A stretch of DNA of 64,000 nucleotides from Ensifer sp. IC4062 (GTDB lineage Bacteria > Pseudomonadota > Alphaproteobacteria > Rhizobiales > Rhizobiaceae): the NCBI RefSeq assembly GCF_020193575.1, contig NZ_JADYVD010000003.1, forward strand, positions 62,001-126,000. Direction: 5' to 3'. The translations under genes were made by a program, and so were the position numbers. Of the stretch, positions 26,740-35,252 are shown piece after piece. Under the pieces are notes generated by a model, which had not been told where the DNA came from, did no database searches, and saw only the letters and a program-made list of their open reading frames with translations. Numbering within the stretch: the first letter of the stretch is position 1; every line of letters starts with the position of its first letter.

Positions 26740-27483
26740 TCAGGACAAGACTGATTCCGGCGCGAAGGCCTGCATCGATCCGGTATAGGATTTTGCAAGC
26801 GGCGCGGCATAGGAACCGCGCTTGCTGGTCGTAAGGCCTTGCGAAACGAGCGCCTCCGCTTGCTTGACCGCCGCTGAGACGCCGTCGACGACTGGCACGC
26901 CGTATTCGCGCTGCAGCACCTGCGCCAGATCGGCCATGCCGGCGCAGCCGAGAACGATCGCCTCGGCTCCATCCTCGGTAAGCGCAAGCTCGATCTGGTT
27001 CCTGAGTTTGGCGATTGCGCCCGAGTCCTCATCCTCAAGATCGAGCACCGGGATATCGGCGGCGCGAACCTTTGCGCGGCCACCCATGCCATAGCGCACG
27101 ACGAGGTTTTCGATGAGAACGCGGGAGCGTTCCAGCGTGGTGACGACGGTGAAGCGTTGGGCCAGAAGCGCGGTCGTCATCAGGGCGGATTCGCAAAGGC
27201 CCAGCACAGGAATCTCGGCGAGGGTGCGCGCGGCCTCGAGGCCGGTGTCGTCGAAACAGGCGATGATGGCGGCGTCGGCACCGGCTGCCTGTCCCGCCCG
27301 AATTTCGAGAAGCAGGCCCGGCACGGCGATCGCGCCGTCATAGTGTCCCTCGATCGAGACAGGCCCGTTCTTGGAGGTTGCCGCGACGATTTCGGTTCCG
27401 TGTCCGGCGACGGCGCGCGCTGCTTGCGCAGCCTTTTCCGTCATCGAGGTGGTGGTGTTCGGATTGACGATCAGAATGCGCAT
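26740..27483 (-). CDS. Hydantoin racemase-like Asp/Glu racemase family protein
   Basis: A cytoplasmic 247-residue protein of the Asp/Glu/hydantoin racemase superfamily: MRILIVNPNTTTSMT at the N-terminus, the first catalytic Cys in IIACFDDTG (about residue 76) and the second in IVLGCAGMADL (about residue 181). It is the last gene of a PotABCD-like ABC operon, 5 bp after the permease stop. Family members racemise 5-substituted hydantoins; allantoin racemases are close relatives. No hydantoinase or carbamoylase lies in the window, so the substrate is unknown. Both cysteines are intact. Confidence 0.85.
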   Translation of the reverse strand: MRILIVNPNTTTSMTEKAAQAARAVAGHGTEIVAATSKNGPVSIEGHYDGAIAVPGLLLEIRAGQAAGADAAIIACFDDTGLEAARTLAEIPVLGLCESALMTTALLAQRFTVVTTLERSRVLIENLVVRYGMGGRAKVRAADIPVLDLEDEDSGAIAKLRNQIELALTEDGAEAIVLGCAGMADLAQVLQREYGVPVVDGVSAAVKQAEALVSQGLTTSKRGSYAAPLAKSYTGSMQAFAPESVLS

Positions 27484-27488
27484 GGATG

Positions 27489-28310
27489 TCAGCTTATCTT
27501 TGCCTGCCGGCGCCTGAGCACGAGGATGACGGCGAGAGCGACGAGGATGATGGTGAAGGAGAACAGCGTCGTGACCGTGCCGAGAGCGTAGAGCACTGGC
27601 GTCGTCACATTGGTTGTCATGCCGTAGATTTCGAGCGGCAGCGTGTTGTAGGTGCCGGACGTCATCAGCGTGCGGGCAAATTCGTCATAGGAGAGGGTGA
27701 AGCCGAAGAGGCCGACGCCGATGAGGCTCGGCGCGATCATTGGCAGCACGACATGACGGAAGGTCTGCCATGGCGTCGCGCCGAGGTCGCGGGCGGCTTC
27801 CTCGTAGGCGGGCGAGAAGCGGTTGAAGACCGCGAACATGATCAGCACGCCGAAGGGCAGCGTCCAGGTGAGATGTGCTCCGAATCCGGAAGAGTACCAG
27901 GCGGGCCTTAACCCGAATTGCTGGAAGACGACGCCGATACCAAGCGAAATGATGATCGAGGGCACGACGAGGCTTGCGACCGTCACGTAGAAGAGTGTTG
28001 TCGAGCCGCGGAAGCGGTGACGGAAGGCGAGCCCCGCCAAGAGCGCCACGATGACGTTCACGACCATGACCATAAGCCCGAGCGTGAAGGACCGGCGGAA
28101 CGACGCGCCGAAATCGCCGACAGCCTGCTTTTCGAAGAGGTTGTAGAACCAGTGCAGCGAAACGCCGTTCAGCGGGAAGGTGAGGCCGCCGTCAGGCCCC
28201 TGGAAGGAGAGGATCAGGACCGCCGACAACGGCCCGTAAAGGAACAGCACGAACAGCGTGAAGAAGGCCGCCAGCACATAGAATTCCAAAGTCCGTCTTT
28301 CGTGGCTCAT
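27489..28310 (-). CDS. ABC transporter permease, PotC/spermidine-putrescine type
   Basis: A 273-residue inner-membrane permease with about six helices (first at LEFYVLAAFFTLFVLFLYGPL) and the EAA cytoplasmic loop EEAARDLGATPWQTFRHVVLPMIAPSLIGVG, which contacts the ATPase. The start lies 1 bp after the stop of the partner permease, so translation is coupled. It belongs to the polyamine/opine/polar amino compound uptake family; the actual substrate cannot be read from the sequence. Confidence 0.9.
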   Translation of the reverse strand: MSHERRTLEFYVLAAFFTLFVLFLYGPLSAVLILSFQGPDGGLTFPLNGVSLHWFYNLFEKQAVGDFGASFRRSFTLGLMVMVVNVIVALLAGLAFRHRFRGSTTLFYVTVASLVVPSIIISLGIGVVFQQFGLRPAWYSSGFGAHLTWTLPFGVLIMFAVFNRFSPAYEEAARDLGATPWQTFRHVVLPMIAPSLIGVGLFGFTLSYDEFARTLMTSGTYNTLPLEIYGMTTNVTTPVLYALGTVTTLFSFTIILVALAVILVLRRRQAKIS

Positions 28311-28311
28311 C

Positions 28312-29220
28312 TCAGAGCTCCTTCCTGATATCGACGACCCGGAGGATCGCGGCGACCATCAAAAGAACGACGATCAGCAGCACGACGGCGTTGGCGGCTG
28401 CCGCCGGGTATTGAAGCAGCGACATCTGGTTCTTCATCATCAGGGCCACCGATGCGCTCTGCCCGCCGGACATGACCTGCACCGTGGAGAAATCCGCCAT
28501 CACCAGCGTCACGACGAAGATCGAGCCGATCGCCATGCCGGGCTTTGCCAAAGGCAGAATGACGTTCCAGAGGATTTGCCAGCCGGTCGCGCCGCAGTCG
28601 CGCGCGGCCTCGATCAGCGAGCGATCGATGCGCATCAGCGTATTGAAGATCGGCGTCACCATGAACAGCGTATTGAGATGCACCATGGCGAGCACGACGG
28701 CAAAGTCGGAGTAGAGCAGCCATTCGATCGGCTCAGGGATGATGCCGAGTTCGATCAATGTCGAGTTGACGAGGCCGTTGCGGCCGAGAACCGGGATCCA
28801 GGAGATCATCCGGATGATGTTGGAGGTGAGGAACGGCACGGTGCAGACAAGGAAAAGCACCGTCTGCATCGTCGTCGTGCGGATGTGGAAGGCGAGGAAA
28901 TAGGCGACCCAAAAGCCGATCACGAGCGTCAGCGCCCAGGTGATCGCGGTGAATTTCAGCGTGTTGAGATAGGTCTTCCACGTCACCCACGAGCCGAGCG
29001 TGTCGGTGTAGTTCATCGTCAGGAAATCCGGGTAGAGGCCCGCGAAGTCATAGTCCCAAAAACTGACCACGAAGATTGTCAGGATGGGCAGGATGAAGAA
29101 GAAGCCGAGGATGAGGATGAGGGGTGTCGCTTGGAGATAGGCGATCAGCCATTGTGGCGCGGCGAGGAAGCGTGGTGCCTTGCCCGCCTTGATCTCTCCT
29201 GAGGTTGCAATGGCTGTCAT
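28312..29220 (-). CDS. ABC transporter permease, PotB type
   Basis: A 302-residue inner-membrane permease. The N-terminal cytoplasmic stretch precedes a first helix (TPLILILGFFFILPILTIFVVSF), and the EAA loop is IEAARDCGATGWQILWNVILPLAKPGMAIG. The ATG at 29220 (MTAIATSGE) is chosen over an upstream in-frame start at 29262, which falls in the neighbouring repeat region. It pairs with the PotC-like permease downstream and with the binding protein and ATPase upstream. Confidence 0.9.
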   Translation of the reverse strand: MTAIATSGEIKAGKAPRFLAAPQWLIAYLQATPLILILGFFFILPILTIFVVSFWDYDFAGLYPDFLTMNYTDTLGSWVTWKTYLNTLKFTAITWALTLVIGFWVAYFLAFHIRTTTMQTVLFLVCTVPFLTSNIIRMISWIPVLGRNGLVNSTLIELGIIPEPIEWLLYSDFAVVLAMVHLNTLFMVTPIFNTLMRIDRSLIEAARDCGATGWQILWNVILPLAKPGMAIGSIFVVTLVMADFSTVQVMSGGQSASVALMMKNQMSLLQYPAAAANAVVLLIVVLLMVAAILRVVDIRKEL

Positions 29221-29263
29221 ACTCGATCCTCTTCCAATCCTGCCTTGGAAACTGCCCCTCATC

Positions 29264-29400
29264 CGCCTGCCGGCACCTTCTCCCCGCTCGCGGGGAGAAG
29301 GTACTTGCGGCGGCCGCCTCGCCCCCTTGCCCCCGAAGAAAGGGAAGACATGGCGGCGCGCACGCCCCCTCTCCCCGCGGGGAGAGGGTTAGGGTGAGGG
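29264..29400. repeat. RIME-like rhizobial intergenic mosaic element
   Basis: Two perfect hairpins: CCTTCTCCCCG (29276-29286) with CGGGGAGAAGG (29291-29301), and the palindrome CCCTCTCCCCG / CGGGGAGAGGG (29367-29388). The ends CCCTCATCCG-CTGCCGGCACC and TTAGGGTGAGGG are typical of RIME elements of Rhizobium and Sinorhizobium. It fills the gap between the binding-protein gene and the permease gene. Confidence 0.8.
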
Positions 29401-29422
29401 CAAATCTCCTGCGCGTAACCCC

Positions 29423-30721
29423 TTACGCCGCGATGAACTCGTTCCAGCGGCGGACCATGTAGCGGTCCTCGTCCATCACGGAGTTCCAGCACGCAACTTT
29501 GCCCATGCGTTCCTCGAAGGAGCCGCCGTCGCGAACGGCGCCGGCCTTTTCCATGACTTTGCCTTCTGGAGAGAGGATGTCGCCCTTTGCCGGCTTGCCT
29601 TCGACCCAGAAGCCCCACTCGTCCTCGGACATATGGGCTTTTGCCGTCTCCATCGCGGCGGAATAGTAGCCCTGGCGGTTGAGATAGGCGCCGACCCAGC
29701 CGGAGAGATACCAGTTGATGTATTCGTAGGCGGCTTCGAGCTGAGCGCCCTGCAGGTGGGCCGCAAGGCCGAGCCCGCCGCCCCAGGCGCGATAGCCCTC
29801 TTTCAGCGGCTGGTATTTGCAGGCGATCCCCTTGGAGCGGACGGCGGCGACCGCCGGCGACCACATGGACTGGATGACGACCTCGCCCGAGGCCATCAGG
29901 TTGACGCTCTCGTCGAAGGACTTCCAGAAGGCGCGGAACTGACCATCCTGCTTGGCCTTGATGAGGAAATCGATGGTCTGGTCGATTTCGTCCGTCGTCA
30001 TGTTGCCCTTGTCGGCATATTTGATCTTGCCCATGGCTTCCATGATCATGGCCGCGTCCATGATGCCGATCGACGGGATGTTGAGGATCGCCGTCTTGCC
30101 CTTGAAGGCCGGATCCATGATGTCGGCCCAGGTGGTGATCTCGCGGCCGACGAGGTCCGGGCGGATGCCGAGCGTGTCGGCATTGTAGATGGTGGGGATG
30201 AGGGTCATCCACTGCGTCGGCTCCTTGGCGAAGGTCTTGGAGTCCTGCGCTTCGACGAAGCCGACGGTGTGCGGAGCGGTGCCCTGGGCGATCACGCTGT
30301 CGGGCGTAAGCTTGCCGTTGATGAAGAGCGGTACGATCTTGTCGTAATATTTGATCTTAGTGACATCCATCGGCTGCATGACGCCAGCCGGGAAGACCTT
30401 CTTGGCGATCCAGTATTCGATGTCGGCGATGTCGTAGGAGTCCGGCTGGGTGACGGCGCGCTGGGCGGCGGCGTCGGAGTCGGTCGCCGTCATTTCCAGC
30501 GTGATGCCAAGGTCCTGTTTGCACTTCTCGGCGATCGCGTTGATGTTCGAAACGCCGGTGCCGAACTGGCGGAGCGTGATCGGGTTCTGCGCCCAGATGG
30601 TCGGGAAGCCGGTGATGACGCCGGATCCGGCGATGGCGCCGACGGCAGCAGCGCCCGTCTTGAGCAGCGAGCGTCGGGAGATGCCCTTTTGAGCTTTCGG
30701 TGGATTGGCTTCGGTTGTCAT
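29423..30721 (-). CDS. Extracellular solute-binding protein, PotD-like, Tat signal
   Basis: A 432-residue periplasmic binding protein. The N-terminus KGISRRSLLKTGAAAVGAI is a twin-arginine signal (RRSLLK) with a hydrophobic stretch, so it is probably exported folded. The mature part resembles the spermidine/putrescine-binding family (ITLRQFGTGVSNINAIAEK, DIADIEYWIAKKV). The ATG at 30721 follows aaggggaac; an upstream frame to 30781 is rejected. It lies between the ATPase gene and a RIME element that separates it from the permeases. Ligand unknown. Confidence 0.9.
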   Translation of the reverse strand: MTTEANPPKAQKGISRRSLLKTGAAAVGAIAGSGVITGFPTIWAQNPITLRQFGTGVSNINAIAEKCKQDLGITLEMTATDSDAAAQRAVTQPDSYDIADIEYWIAKKVFPAGVMQPMDVTKIKYYDKIVPLFINGKLTPDSVIAQGTAPHTVGFVEAQDSKTFAKEPTQWMTLIPTIYNADTLGIRPDLVGREITTWADIMDPAFKGKTAILNIPSIGIMDAAMIMEAMGKIKYADKGNMTTDEIDQTIDFLIKAKQDGQFRAFWKSFDESVNLMASGEVVIQSMWSPAVAAVRSKGIACKYQPLKEGYRAWGGGLGLAAHLQGAQLEAAYEYINWYLSGWVGAYLNRQGYYSAAMETAKAHMSEDEWGFWVEGKPAKGDILSPEGKVMEKAGAVRDGGSFEERMGKVACWNSVMDEDRYMVRRWNEFIAA

Positions 30722-30800
30722 GCGCAGTTCCCCTTCTTGGTGGTTTGGTGGTTGGTTGCGAACAGGCGGGCGAGAACGCATTGCACGTTTCGCCCTCTCG

Positions 30801-31889
30801 CTATGCTGAAAGACGGCCGAGAGGGATCACGTCCTCCAAGGCCCAGCTCAAGGACACCGCATCGCCCACGGATACCGGTTTTCTGAAATAGTCTGCGTCG
30901 GAGAGGATCACGGTGAAGTCGTCGCTGCCGGCGCCAATCACGGTGATCTTCACGGAAGCGCCGCGATATTCGACATTCGAGACGATGCCTTGGAAACCCA
31001 GTGATTTTTCCGAGGCCGGCTCGAGGCGCGCGCGGTCGGTGCGGATGCCGATGTCGATCGGGTTGCCGACCTCCTGCGCGATATCGCGTACGGTGAAGGT
31101 CTGCCCTTCGGGGACCTGCAGCGTCACGATGCCGTCCTCGATCGCCGTGACACGGCCGGAAAGCACGTTATGATCGCCCATGAACCGGGCGACGAAGGCC
31201 GTCCCCGGCTTTTCGAAAACGGTCCGCGGCTTGGCCGCCTGCTCGATGCGGCCGTTGTTCATGATGACGATAAGGTCGGCGAGCGCCATCGCCTCTTCCT
31301 GGCTGTGGGTCACATGGACGAAGGTGATGCCGAGCGTCTTCTGCAGCTTTTTCAACTCTGCCCGCATCCGGATCTTCAAGAAGGGATCGAGCGCGGAAAG
31401 CGGCTCGTCGAGTAGCAGCGCCTCCGGATCAGTGATGAGCGCCCGGGCAAGCGCCACGCGCTGTTGCTGCCCGCCGGAAAGCTGCGCCGGGCGGCGCGTC
31501 GCATAGGCCTCCATCTGCATCAGCTTCAGCATTTCGAGCGCCTTCTGCCGGCGCTCGTCCTTGTCTACGCCCTTCATCTTCAGGCTGAAGGCGACGTTGT
31601 CGATGAGATCGAGATGAGGAAACAGCGCGTAGGACTGGAACATCATCGCCGTGCCGCGTTTCGCAGGCGGAAAATCCGTGACCACCGTATTGCCGAGGCG
31701 AATGTCGCCAGACGAAATGCTCTCGTGACCGGCGATCATGCGCAGTGTCGATGTCTTGCCGCAGCCGGAAGGTCCGAGAAAGCAGCAATAGCTGCCGGCG
31801 GGAATCTTCAGGCTAATCGAATGGACGGCGGTAGTCGTTCCGTAGATCTTGGAGACGGAGGCAATATCGATCTCTGCCGCTTTTGACAT
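30801..31889 (-). CDS. ABC transporter ATPase, PotA-like
   Basis: A 362-residue nucleotide-binding subunit: Walker A GPSGCGKTST, Q-loop region AMMFQSYALFPHLD, signature LSGGQQQRVALARAL, Walker B ALLLDEPLSALD and the switch His in VTHSQEEAM. The C-terminal third is a TOBE-type regulatory domain, as in PotA/MalK. It is the first gene of the minus-strand operon and starts 253 bp from the divergent GntR gene. Confidence 0.93.
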   Translation of the reverse strand: MSKAAEIDIASVSKIYGTTTAVHSISLKIPAGSYCCFLGPSGCGKTSTLRMIAGHESISSGDIRLGNTVVTDFPPAKRGTAMMFQSYALFPHLDLIDNVAFSLKMKGVDKDERRQKALEMLKLMQMEAYATRRPAQLSGGQQQRVALARALITDPEALLLDEPLSALDPFLKIRMRAELKKLQKTLGITFVHVTHSQEEAMALADLIVIMNNGRIEQAAKPRTVFEKPGTAFVARFMGDHNVLSGRVTAIEDGIVTLQVPEGQTFTVRDIAQEVGNPIDIGIRTDRARLEPASEKSLGFQGIVSNVEYRGASVKITVIGAGSDDFTVILSDADYFRKPVSVGDAVSLSWALEDVIPLGRLSA

Positions 31890-32045
31890 GGCGTTTTCTC
31901 CTTGCGAAAGGAGAGAAGCATCCAGCGTGCCAGTTCGCTAAGAGGCTGATTTCATGGCATCCTTTTCGGATGCGGCGATCCGCCGGGAGTTCTGGTCTGA
32001 TCGGTTGCACATTTTGTAGGCTGTTGTGGGCAAAGATTGCCTAAT

Positions 32046-32057
32046 ATTGTATACAAT
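32046..32057. promoter_or_regulatory. Palindromic operator candidate between the ABC operon and the GntR gene
   Basis: ATTGTATACAAT is a perfect 12-bp palindrome in the divergent intergenic region. FCD-subfamily GntR regulators often bind TTGTATACAA-like dyads. This is a candidate site for the regulator encoded at 32142. Confidence 0.55.
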
Positions 32058-32141
32058 CAATGGTCCAGTTGAGCACAATTAATGGTTAACTTCGGGCGTG
32101 CGCCACGTTAGAGTGTCAACATTGTTCGGATTCCCAGCCCC

Positions 32142-32852
32142 ATGACCTCAGCCAATCTCGCCCCGGCAGAAAACGCCATCGACACCGGCGCCCAGCATAT
32201 CCGCGACGTGATCCGCGAGGCGATCGTCGAGCGGCGGTTGGCGCCCGGAACGAAGCTTTCCGAAAACGACGTCGGCGGCCTTTTCAACGTTAGCCGCACG
32301 GTCGTGCGCGCCGCGCTCCAGGCGCTTTCCTACGAAGGGCTCGTCACGGTCGAGAAGAATCGCGGCGCCTTCGTCGCCTACCCCTCGGTCGCCGAGGCGC
32401 AGCAGATATTCGCGACCCGCCGGCTTATCGAGCCAGGCATCATCCGGGAGGCGGCGCGCCATCTGCAGAGGCGACATATCAAGGAGCTGCGTGCGCTGCT
32501 TGCCGAAGAGGAGCGGCTAACCAGTGAGCATGGCCAGTCGGCGCGCCGGGCTGAGATCAAGGCCTCCGGTGATGTTCACCTAGCGCTCGCTGCCATCACC
32601 GGAAATGCCATTCTCCAGCGCTTCATGGACGAACTCATTGCGCGCTCTTCGCTGGTGATTGCGCTTTACGGCCAGTCGGTGGTCTCAAGCTGCGGTCATG
32701 CCGAGCATCATCAGATCATCGACGCGTTGGAGAACGGAGATATCGAGGATGCCTGTACGCTGATGCTCAAGCATATCGATCATATCGAGGCGGATCTCGA
32801 CCTGCGAACGACGAAGAGGGACAGCAATTTGAAAGACGCCCTGTTGATGTAG
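32142..32852 (+). CDS. GntR-family regulator, FadR/FCD subfamily
   Basis: A 236-residue cytoplasmic regulator: N-terminal winged helix (IREAIVERRLAPGTKLSENDVGGLFNVSRTVVRAALQALS, about residues 26-65) and an all-helical FCD effector domain with metal-ligand-like His residues (DVHLAL, GHAEHHQIIDAL). It is divergent from the PotABCD-like operon and probably represses it, with the 32046-32057 palindrome as likely operator. Its 3' end abuts the RDD gene remnant on the opposite strand, so the last residues may have been altered at that junction. Confidence 0.9.
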   Translation: MTSANLAPAENAIDTGAQHIRDVIREAIVERRLAPGTKLSENDVGGLFNVSRTVVRAALQALSYEGLVTVEKNRGAFVAYPSVAEAQQIFATRRLIEPGIIREAARHLQRRHIKELRALLAEEERLTSEHGQSARRAEIKASGDVHLALAAITGNAILQRFMDELIARSSLVIALYGQSVVSSCGHAEHHQIIDALENGDIEDACTLMLKHIDHIEADLDLRTTKRDSNLKDALLM

Positions 32853-33091
32853 CCGGCGGCAGGCAGGAGCGCGAAGCCGATGATTCTAGGGTCGGTGGCG
32901 ATCAGGAACAGGGCTGATGAATAGAGAAAAGTGCCGACGCCGATAATGGCGGCGAGGAGCGGGCCTATTAGCCACAGATCAATTAGCCTCGCCCAGAAAC
33001 GAGGCCACGGCCTCACCGGCTGAGACCCTTCCTCCGAACAAATATCTGGTGGCGCCGAAGCCGCTTGAGTTGACGGTGAGTCCACTATCAT
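32853..33091 (-). pseudogene. RDD-family membrane protein, N-terminal remnant
   Basis: Read on the minus strand from an ATG at 33091 with a ggggaacc site, the frame gives a hydrophilic leader (about 25 residues), then RPWPRFWARLIDLWLIGPLLAAIIGVGTF, the arginine/aspartate pattern and first helix of RDD proteins, and a second hydrophobic segment. After about residue 80 it runs into antisense of the GntR C-terminus and ends. RDD proteins need further helices, so this is a truncated gene left by a rearrangement. Confidence 0.6.
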
Positions 33092-33290
33092 TTTGGTTCC
33101 CCGATAAAATCTCCGTCGACTAGGAACGTGGATCGGCGCCGATTCCGAATTGCAATGTTGCGACTTACTACGAAAAGTTGCGCTGCTTATCGGCAGATGG
33201 GGTAAACGTGAGCGACACTGGTATCCGCCGCAGTTCGAGATTGTCGTCGTGGACCACTACCATTGGTGATGCCTTGTCGCCGGGGTTTGA

Positions 33291-33310
33291 TTTGTGATAT
33301 TCCTCACAAA
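33291..33310. promoter_or_regulatory. Perfect dyad operator upstream of the DeoR-family gene
   Basis: TTTGTGA (33291-33297), six bases, TCACAAA (33304-33310), 46 bp before the DeoR-family start. The dyad also matches the E. coli CRP core TGTGA-N6-TCACA. Its place suggests autoregulation by the adjacent DeoR-family protein. Confidence 0.55.
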
Positions 33311-33355
33311 ATTGTCCCTGCGCCATGCAGCACAAGTCTTCGCCTCGGAAGAACA

Positions 33356-34081
33356 ATGGCCAACCGCAAGTCGACACGCATCACGACCTTGACCGACGCG
33401 CTTTCGGCGCGGCGCGTGCTGCATCTGAAAGAGGCCGCCGCGCTGCTTGGCGTATCGGAAATGACGGTGCGCCGCGACATTGCCGATAATCCCGGGCTTT
33501 TCGGCTATCTCGGCGGGCACATCGTTCCCGCGGCCGATATCGATAGCGACGTGCCCTACGAACTTGCGCGGGCGGCCGATAGCCACGCGATCGCCAAGCG
33601 CGAGGCCTGCGTCCATGCCGCACGATATATGCGTCCCGATGAGACGATCTTCATCGACTGCGGCACGACGCTTGAATATCTCGTCGATCTGATTCCAGAA
33701 AATTATTCAATAACGGCAGTCTGTTATTCTTTGAATGCGGCCGACCGCCTGACCCGGAAACCCAATGTGCGGATCGTCATGCTGGGTGGTCTTTATCACC
33801 CGTCGTCGGCATCGTTCTCGGGCGATTCCGGCCTGGAAACGCTTGATCGGCTTGGCATCAACGTCGCGTTTCTCTCCGCCGCCGGGATCGACAGACAGCG
33901 GGGTGCGACCTGCGTTCATTTCCACGAGGTGCCGATCAAGCAGAAGGTGATCGCGCTTGCCAGGGAAAATTACCTCGTCGTCGATCGCAGCAAGATCGGC
34001 AAGCTGAAGCCGGCCTTTTTCGCGCCCACTGACGCCTTTCGGGCGGTCATCACGGAAGACGGCGAGACGGCGGTCGCATAG
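33356..34081 (+). CDS. DeoR-family transcriptional regulator
   Basis: A 241-residue regulator: the DeoR helix-turn-helix (VLHLKEAAALLGVSEMTVRRDIADN, about residues 20-45) and a DeoR C-terminal sensor domain (FIDCGTTLEYLVDLIPE, MLGGLYHPSSASFSGDSGLETL, VDRSKIGKLKPAFF), which senses phosphosugars. The ATG at 33356 (MANRKSTR) is chosen over an in-frame GTG at 33263, because the palindromic operator would lie inside that longer frame. It precedes deoC by about 150 bp on the same strand, so deoxyribose-5-phosphate is the likely inducer. Confidence 0.9.
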   Translation: MANRKSTRITTLTDALSARRVLHLKEAAALLGVSEMTVRRDIADNPGLFGYLGGHIVPAADIDSDVPYELARAADSHAIAKREACVHAARYMRPDETIFIDCGTTLEYLVDLIPENYSITAVCYSLNAADRLTRKPNVRIVMLGGLYHPSSASFSGDSGLETLDRLGINVAFLSAAGIDRQRGATCVHFHEVPIKQKVIALARENYLVVDRSKIGKLKPAFFAPTDAFRAVITEDGETAVA

Positions 34082-34107
34082 GGCGTTTCGCGGATGCGGC
34101 TCTTTGC

Positions 34108-34135
34108 TTGACAGATGTCGCGCTTGTTGTAATCC
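34108..34135 (+). promoter_or_regulatory. Possible sigma-70 promoter of deoC
   Basis: TTGACA (34108-34113), 16 bases, TAATCC (34130-34135), followed by a short GATA tetranucleotide run (34141-34157) and the deoC start. The -35 is consensus and the -10 is weak. Tentative. Confidence 0.3.
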
Positions 34136-34233
34136 TAACATAGATAGATAGAAAGATAACAACATCGCCAAGGCAGACAAAAGCTGCGAAGATGCGGCCC
34201 GAGGGCGACATCGGCGATACGAGGAGTAGTCGT

Positions 34234-35247
34234 TTGGAAGACCTTGCTGTGAAGAGCTCGGCGGCGGTATCCGCTGAGGCAGCCGGCGTCGGCCATAATT
34301 GGCCGCGCAACGATGGCATCGAGCTCGACCTTTCCTGGGTGGTCGATCAGCGCGTCAATCTGTCCGCGGCCGAGCGGCGCGTTGCGACGCTGCCGGGGCG
34401 GCGTACCGTCAAGAAGGACGCTCAGGCCGCCTGGCTGCTCAAGGCCGTCACCTGCATCGATCTCACCACGCTCAATGGCGACGACACGACCGAGCGCGTC
34501 AAGCGGCTCTGCGCCAAGGCGCGCCAGCCGGTCCGCCAGGACATTCTCGAGGCGCTCGGCATGGGCGATCGCGGCATCACGACAGGCGCCGTCTGCGTCT
34601 ACCATCGCTTCGTTTCGACCGCGGTAGACGCGCTCAAGGGTTCGGGTATCCCGGTTGCCGCCGTTTCCACCGGCTTTCCGGCGGGGCTCGTGCCGCACGA
34701 CGTGAAGCTGAAGGAAATCGAGGCCTCGGTCGCCGACGGTGCGCGCGAGATCGATATCGTCATCACGCGCGAGCATGTGCTAACCGGCAATTGGCAGGCG
34801 CTCTACGACGAGATGCGCGATTTCCGTGCGGCCTGCGGCGACGCCCATGTCAAGGCGATCCTGGCGACCGGCGATCTGAAGACCTTGCGCAATGTGGCCC
34901 GCGCCTCGCTCGTCTGCATGATGGCCGGCGCTGACTTCATCAAGACCTCGACGGGCAAGGAGGGCGTCAACGCGACGCTGCTCGTAACGCTCGTCATGCT
35001 CAGGATGATCCGAGCCTATCAGGAGCGCACCGGACTCAAGGTCGGTTACAAGCCGGCCGGCGGCATCTCGGCGGCAAAAGACGTGCTGAACTACCAGTTC
35101 CTCATGAAGGACGAACTTGGCCGTGAATGGCTGGAACCCGATCTCTTCCGCATCGGGGCATCGAGCCTGCTCGCTGACATCGAACGCCAGCTCGAGCATC
35201 ATGTCAGCGGCGCCTACTCGGCCCTCAACAGACACGCGATAGGATAA
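34234..35247 (+). CDS. deoC: Deoxyribose-phosphate aldolase
   Basis: DeoC cleaves 2-deoxyribose 5-phosphate to acetaldehyde and glyceraldehyde 3-phosphate. This long rhizobial form (337 residues from TTG 34234) carries KAVTCIDLTTLNGDDT, VKAILATGDLKTL (catalytic Lys region) and DFIKTSTGKEGVN with the Schiff-base Lys. TTG at 34234 has a well-spaced gaggag; an in-frame ATG at 34192 has no clear ribosome site, so either start is possible. It lies 5 bp upstream of an aldehyde dehydrogenase that can remove the acetaldehyde, and downstream of a DeoR-type regulator. Confidence 0.94.
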   Translation: MEDLAVKSSAAVSAEAAGVGHNWPRNDGIELDLSWVVDQRVNLSAAERRVATLPGRRTVKKDAQAAWLLKAVTCIDLTTLNGDDTTERVKRLCAKARQPVRQDILEALGMGDRGITTGAVCVYHRFVSTAVDALKGSGIPVAAVSTGFPAGLVPHDVKLKEIEASVADGAREIDIVITREHVLTGNWQALYDEMRDFRAACGDAHVKAILATGDLKTLRNVARASLVCMMAGADFIKTSTGKEGVNATLLVTLVMLRMIRAYQERTGLKVGYKPAGGISAAKDVLNYQFLMKDELGREWLEPDLFRIGASSLLADIERQLEHHVSGAYSALNRHAIG

Positions 35248-35252
35248 TCCCT

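Noticed and set aside
33291-33310. CRP binding site
   Set aside because: It matches the E. coli consensus, but its place next to a DeoR-family gene makes a DeoR-type operator the simpler reading.
34141-34157. GATA tetranucleotide run as a CRISPR or phase-variation repeat
   Set aside because: Only three to four imperfect units outside any coding frame; too short for either interpretation.
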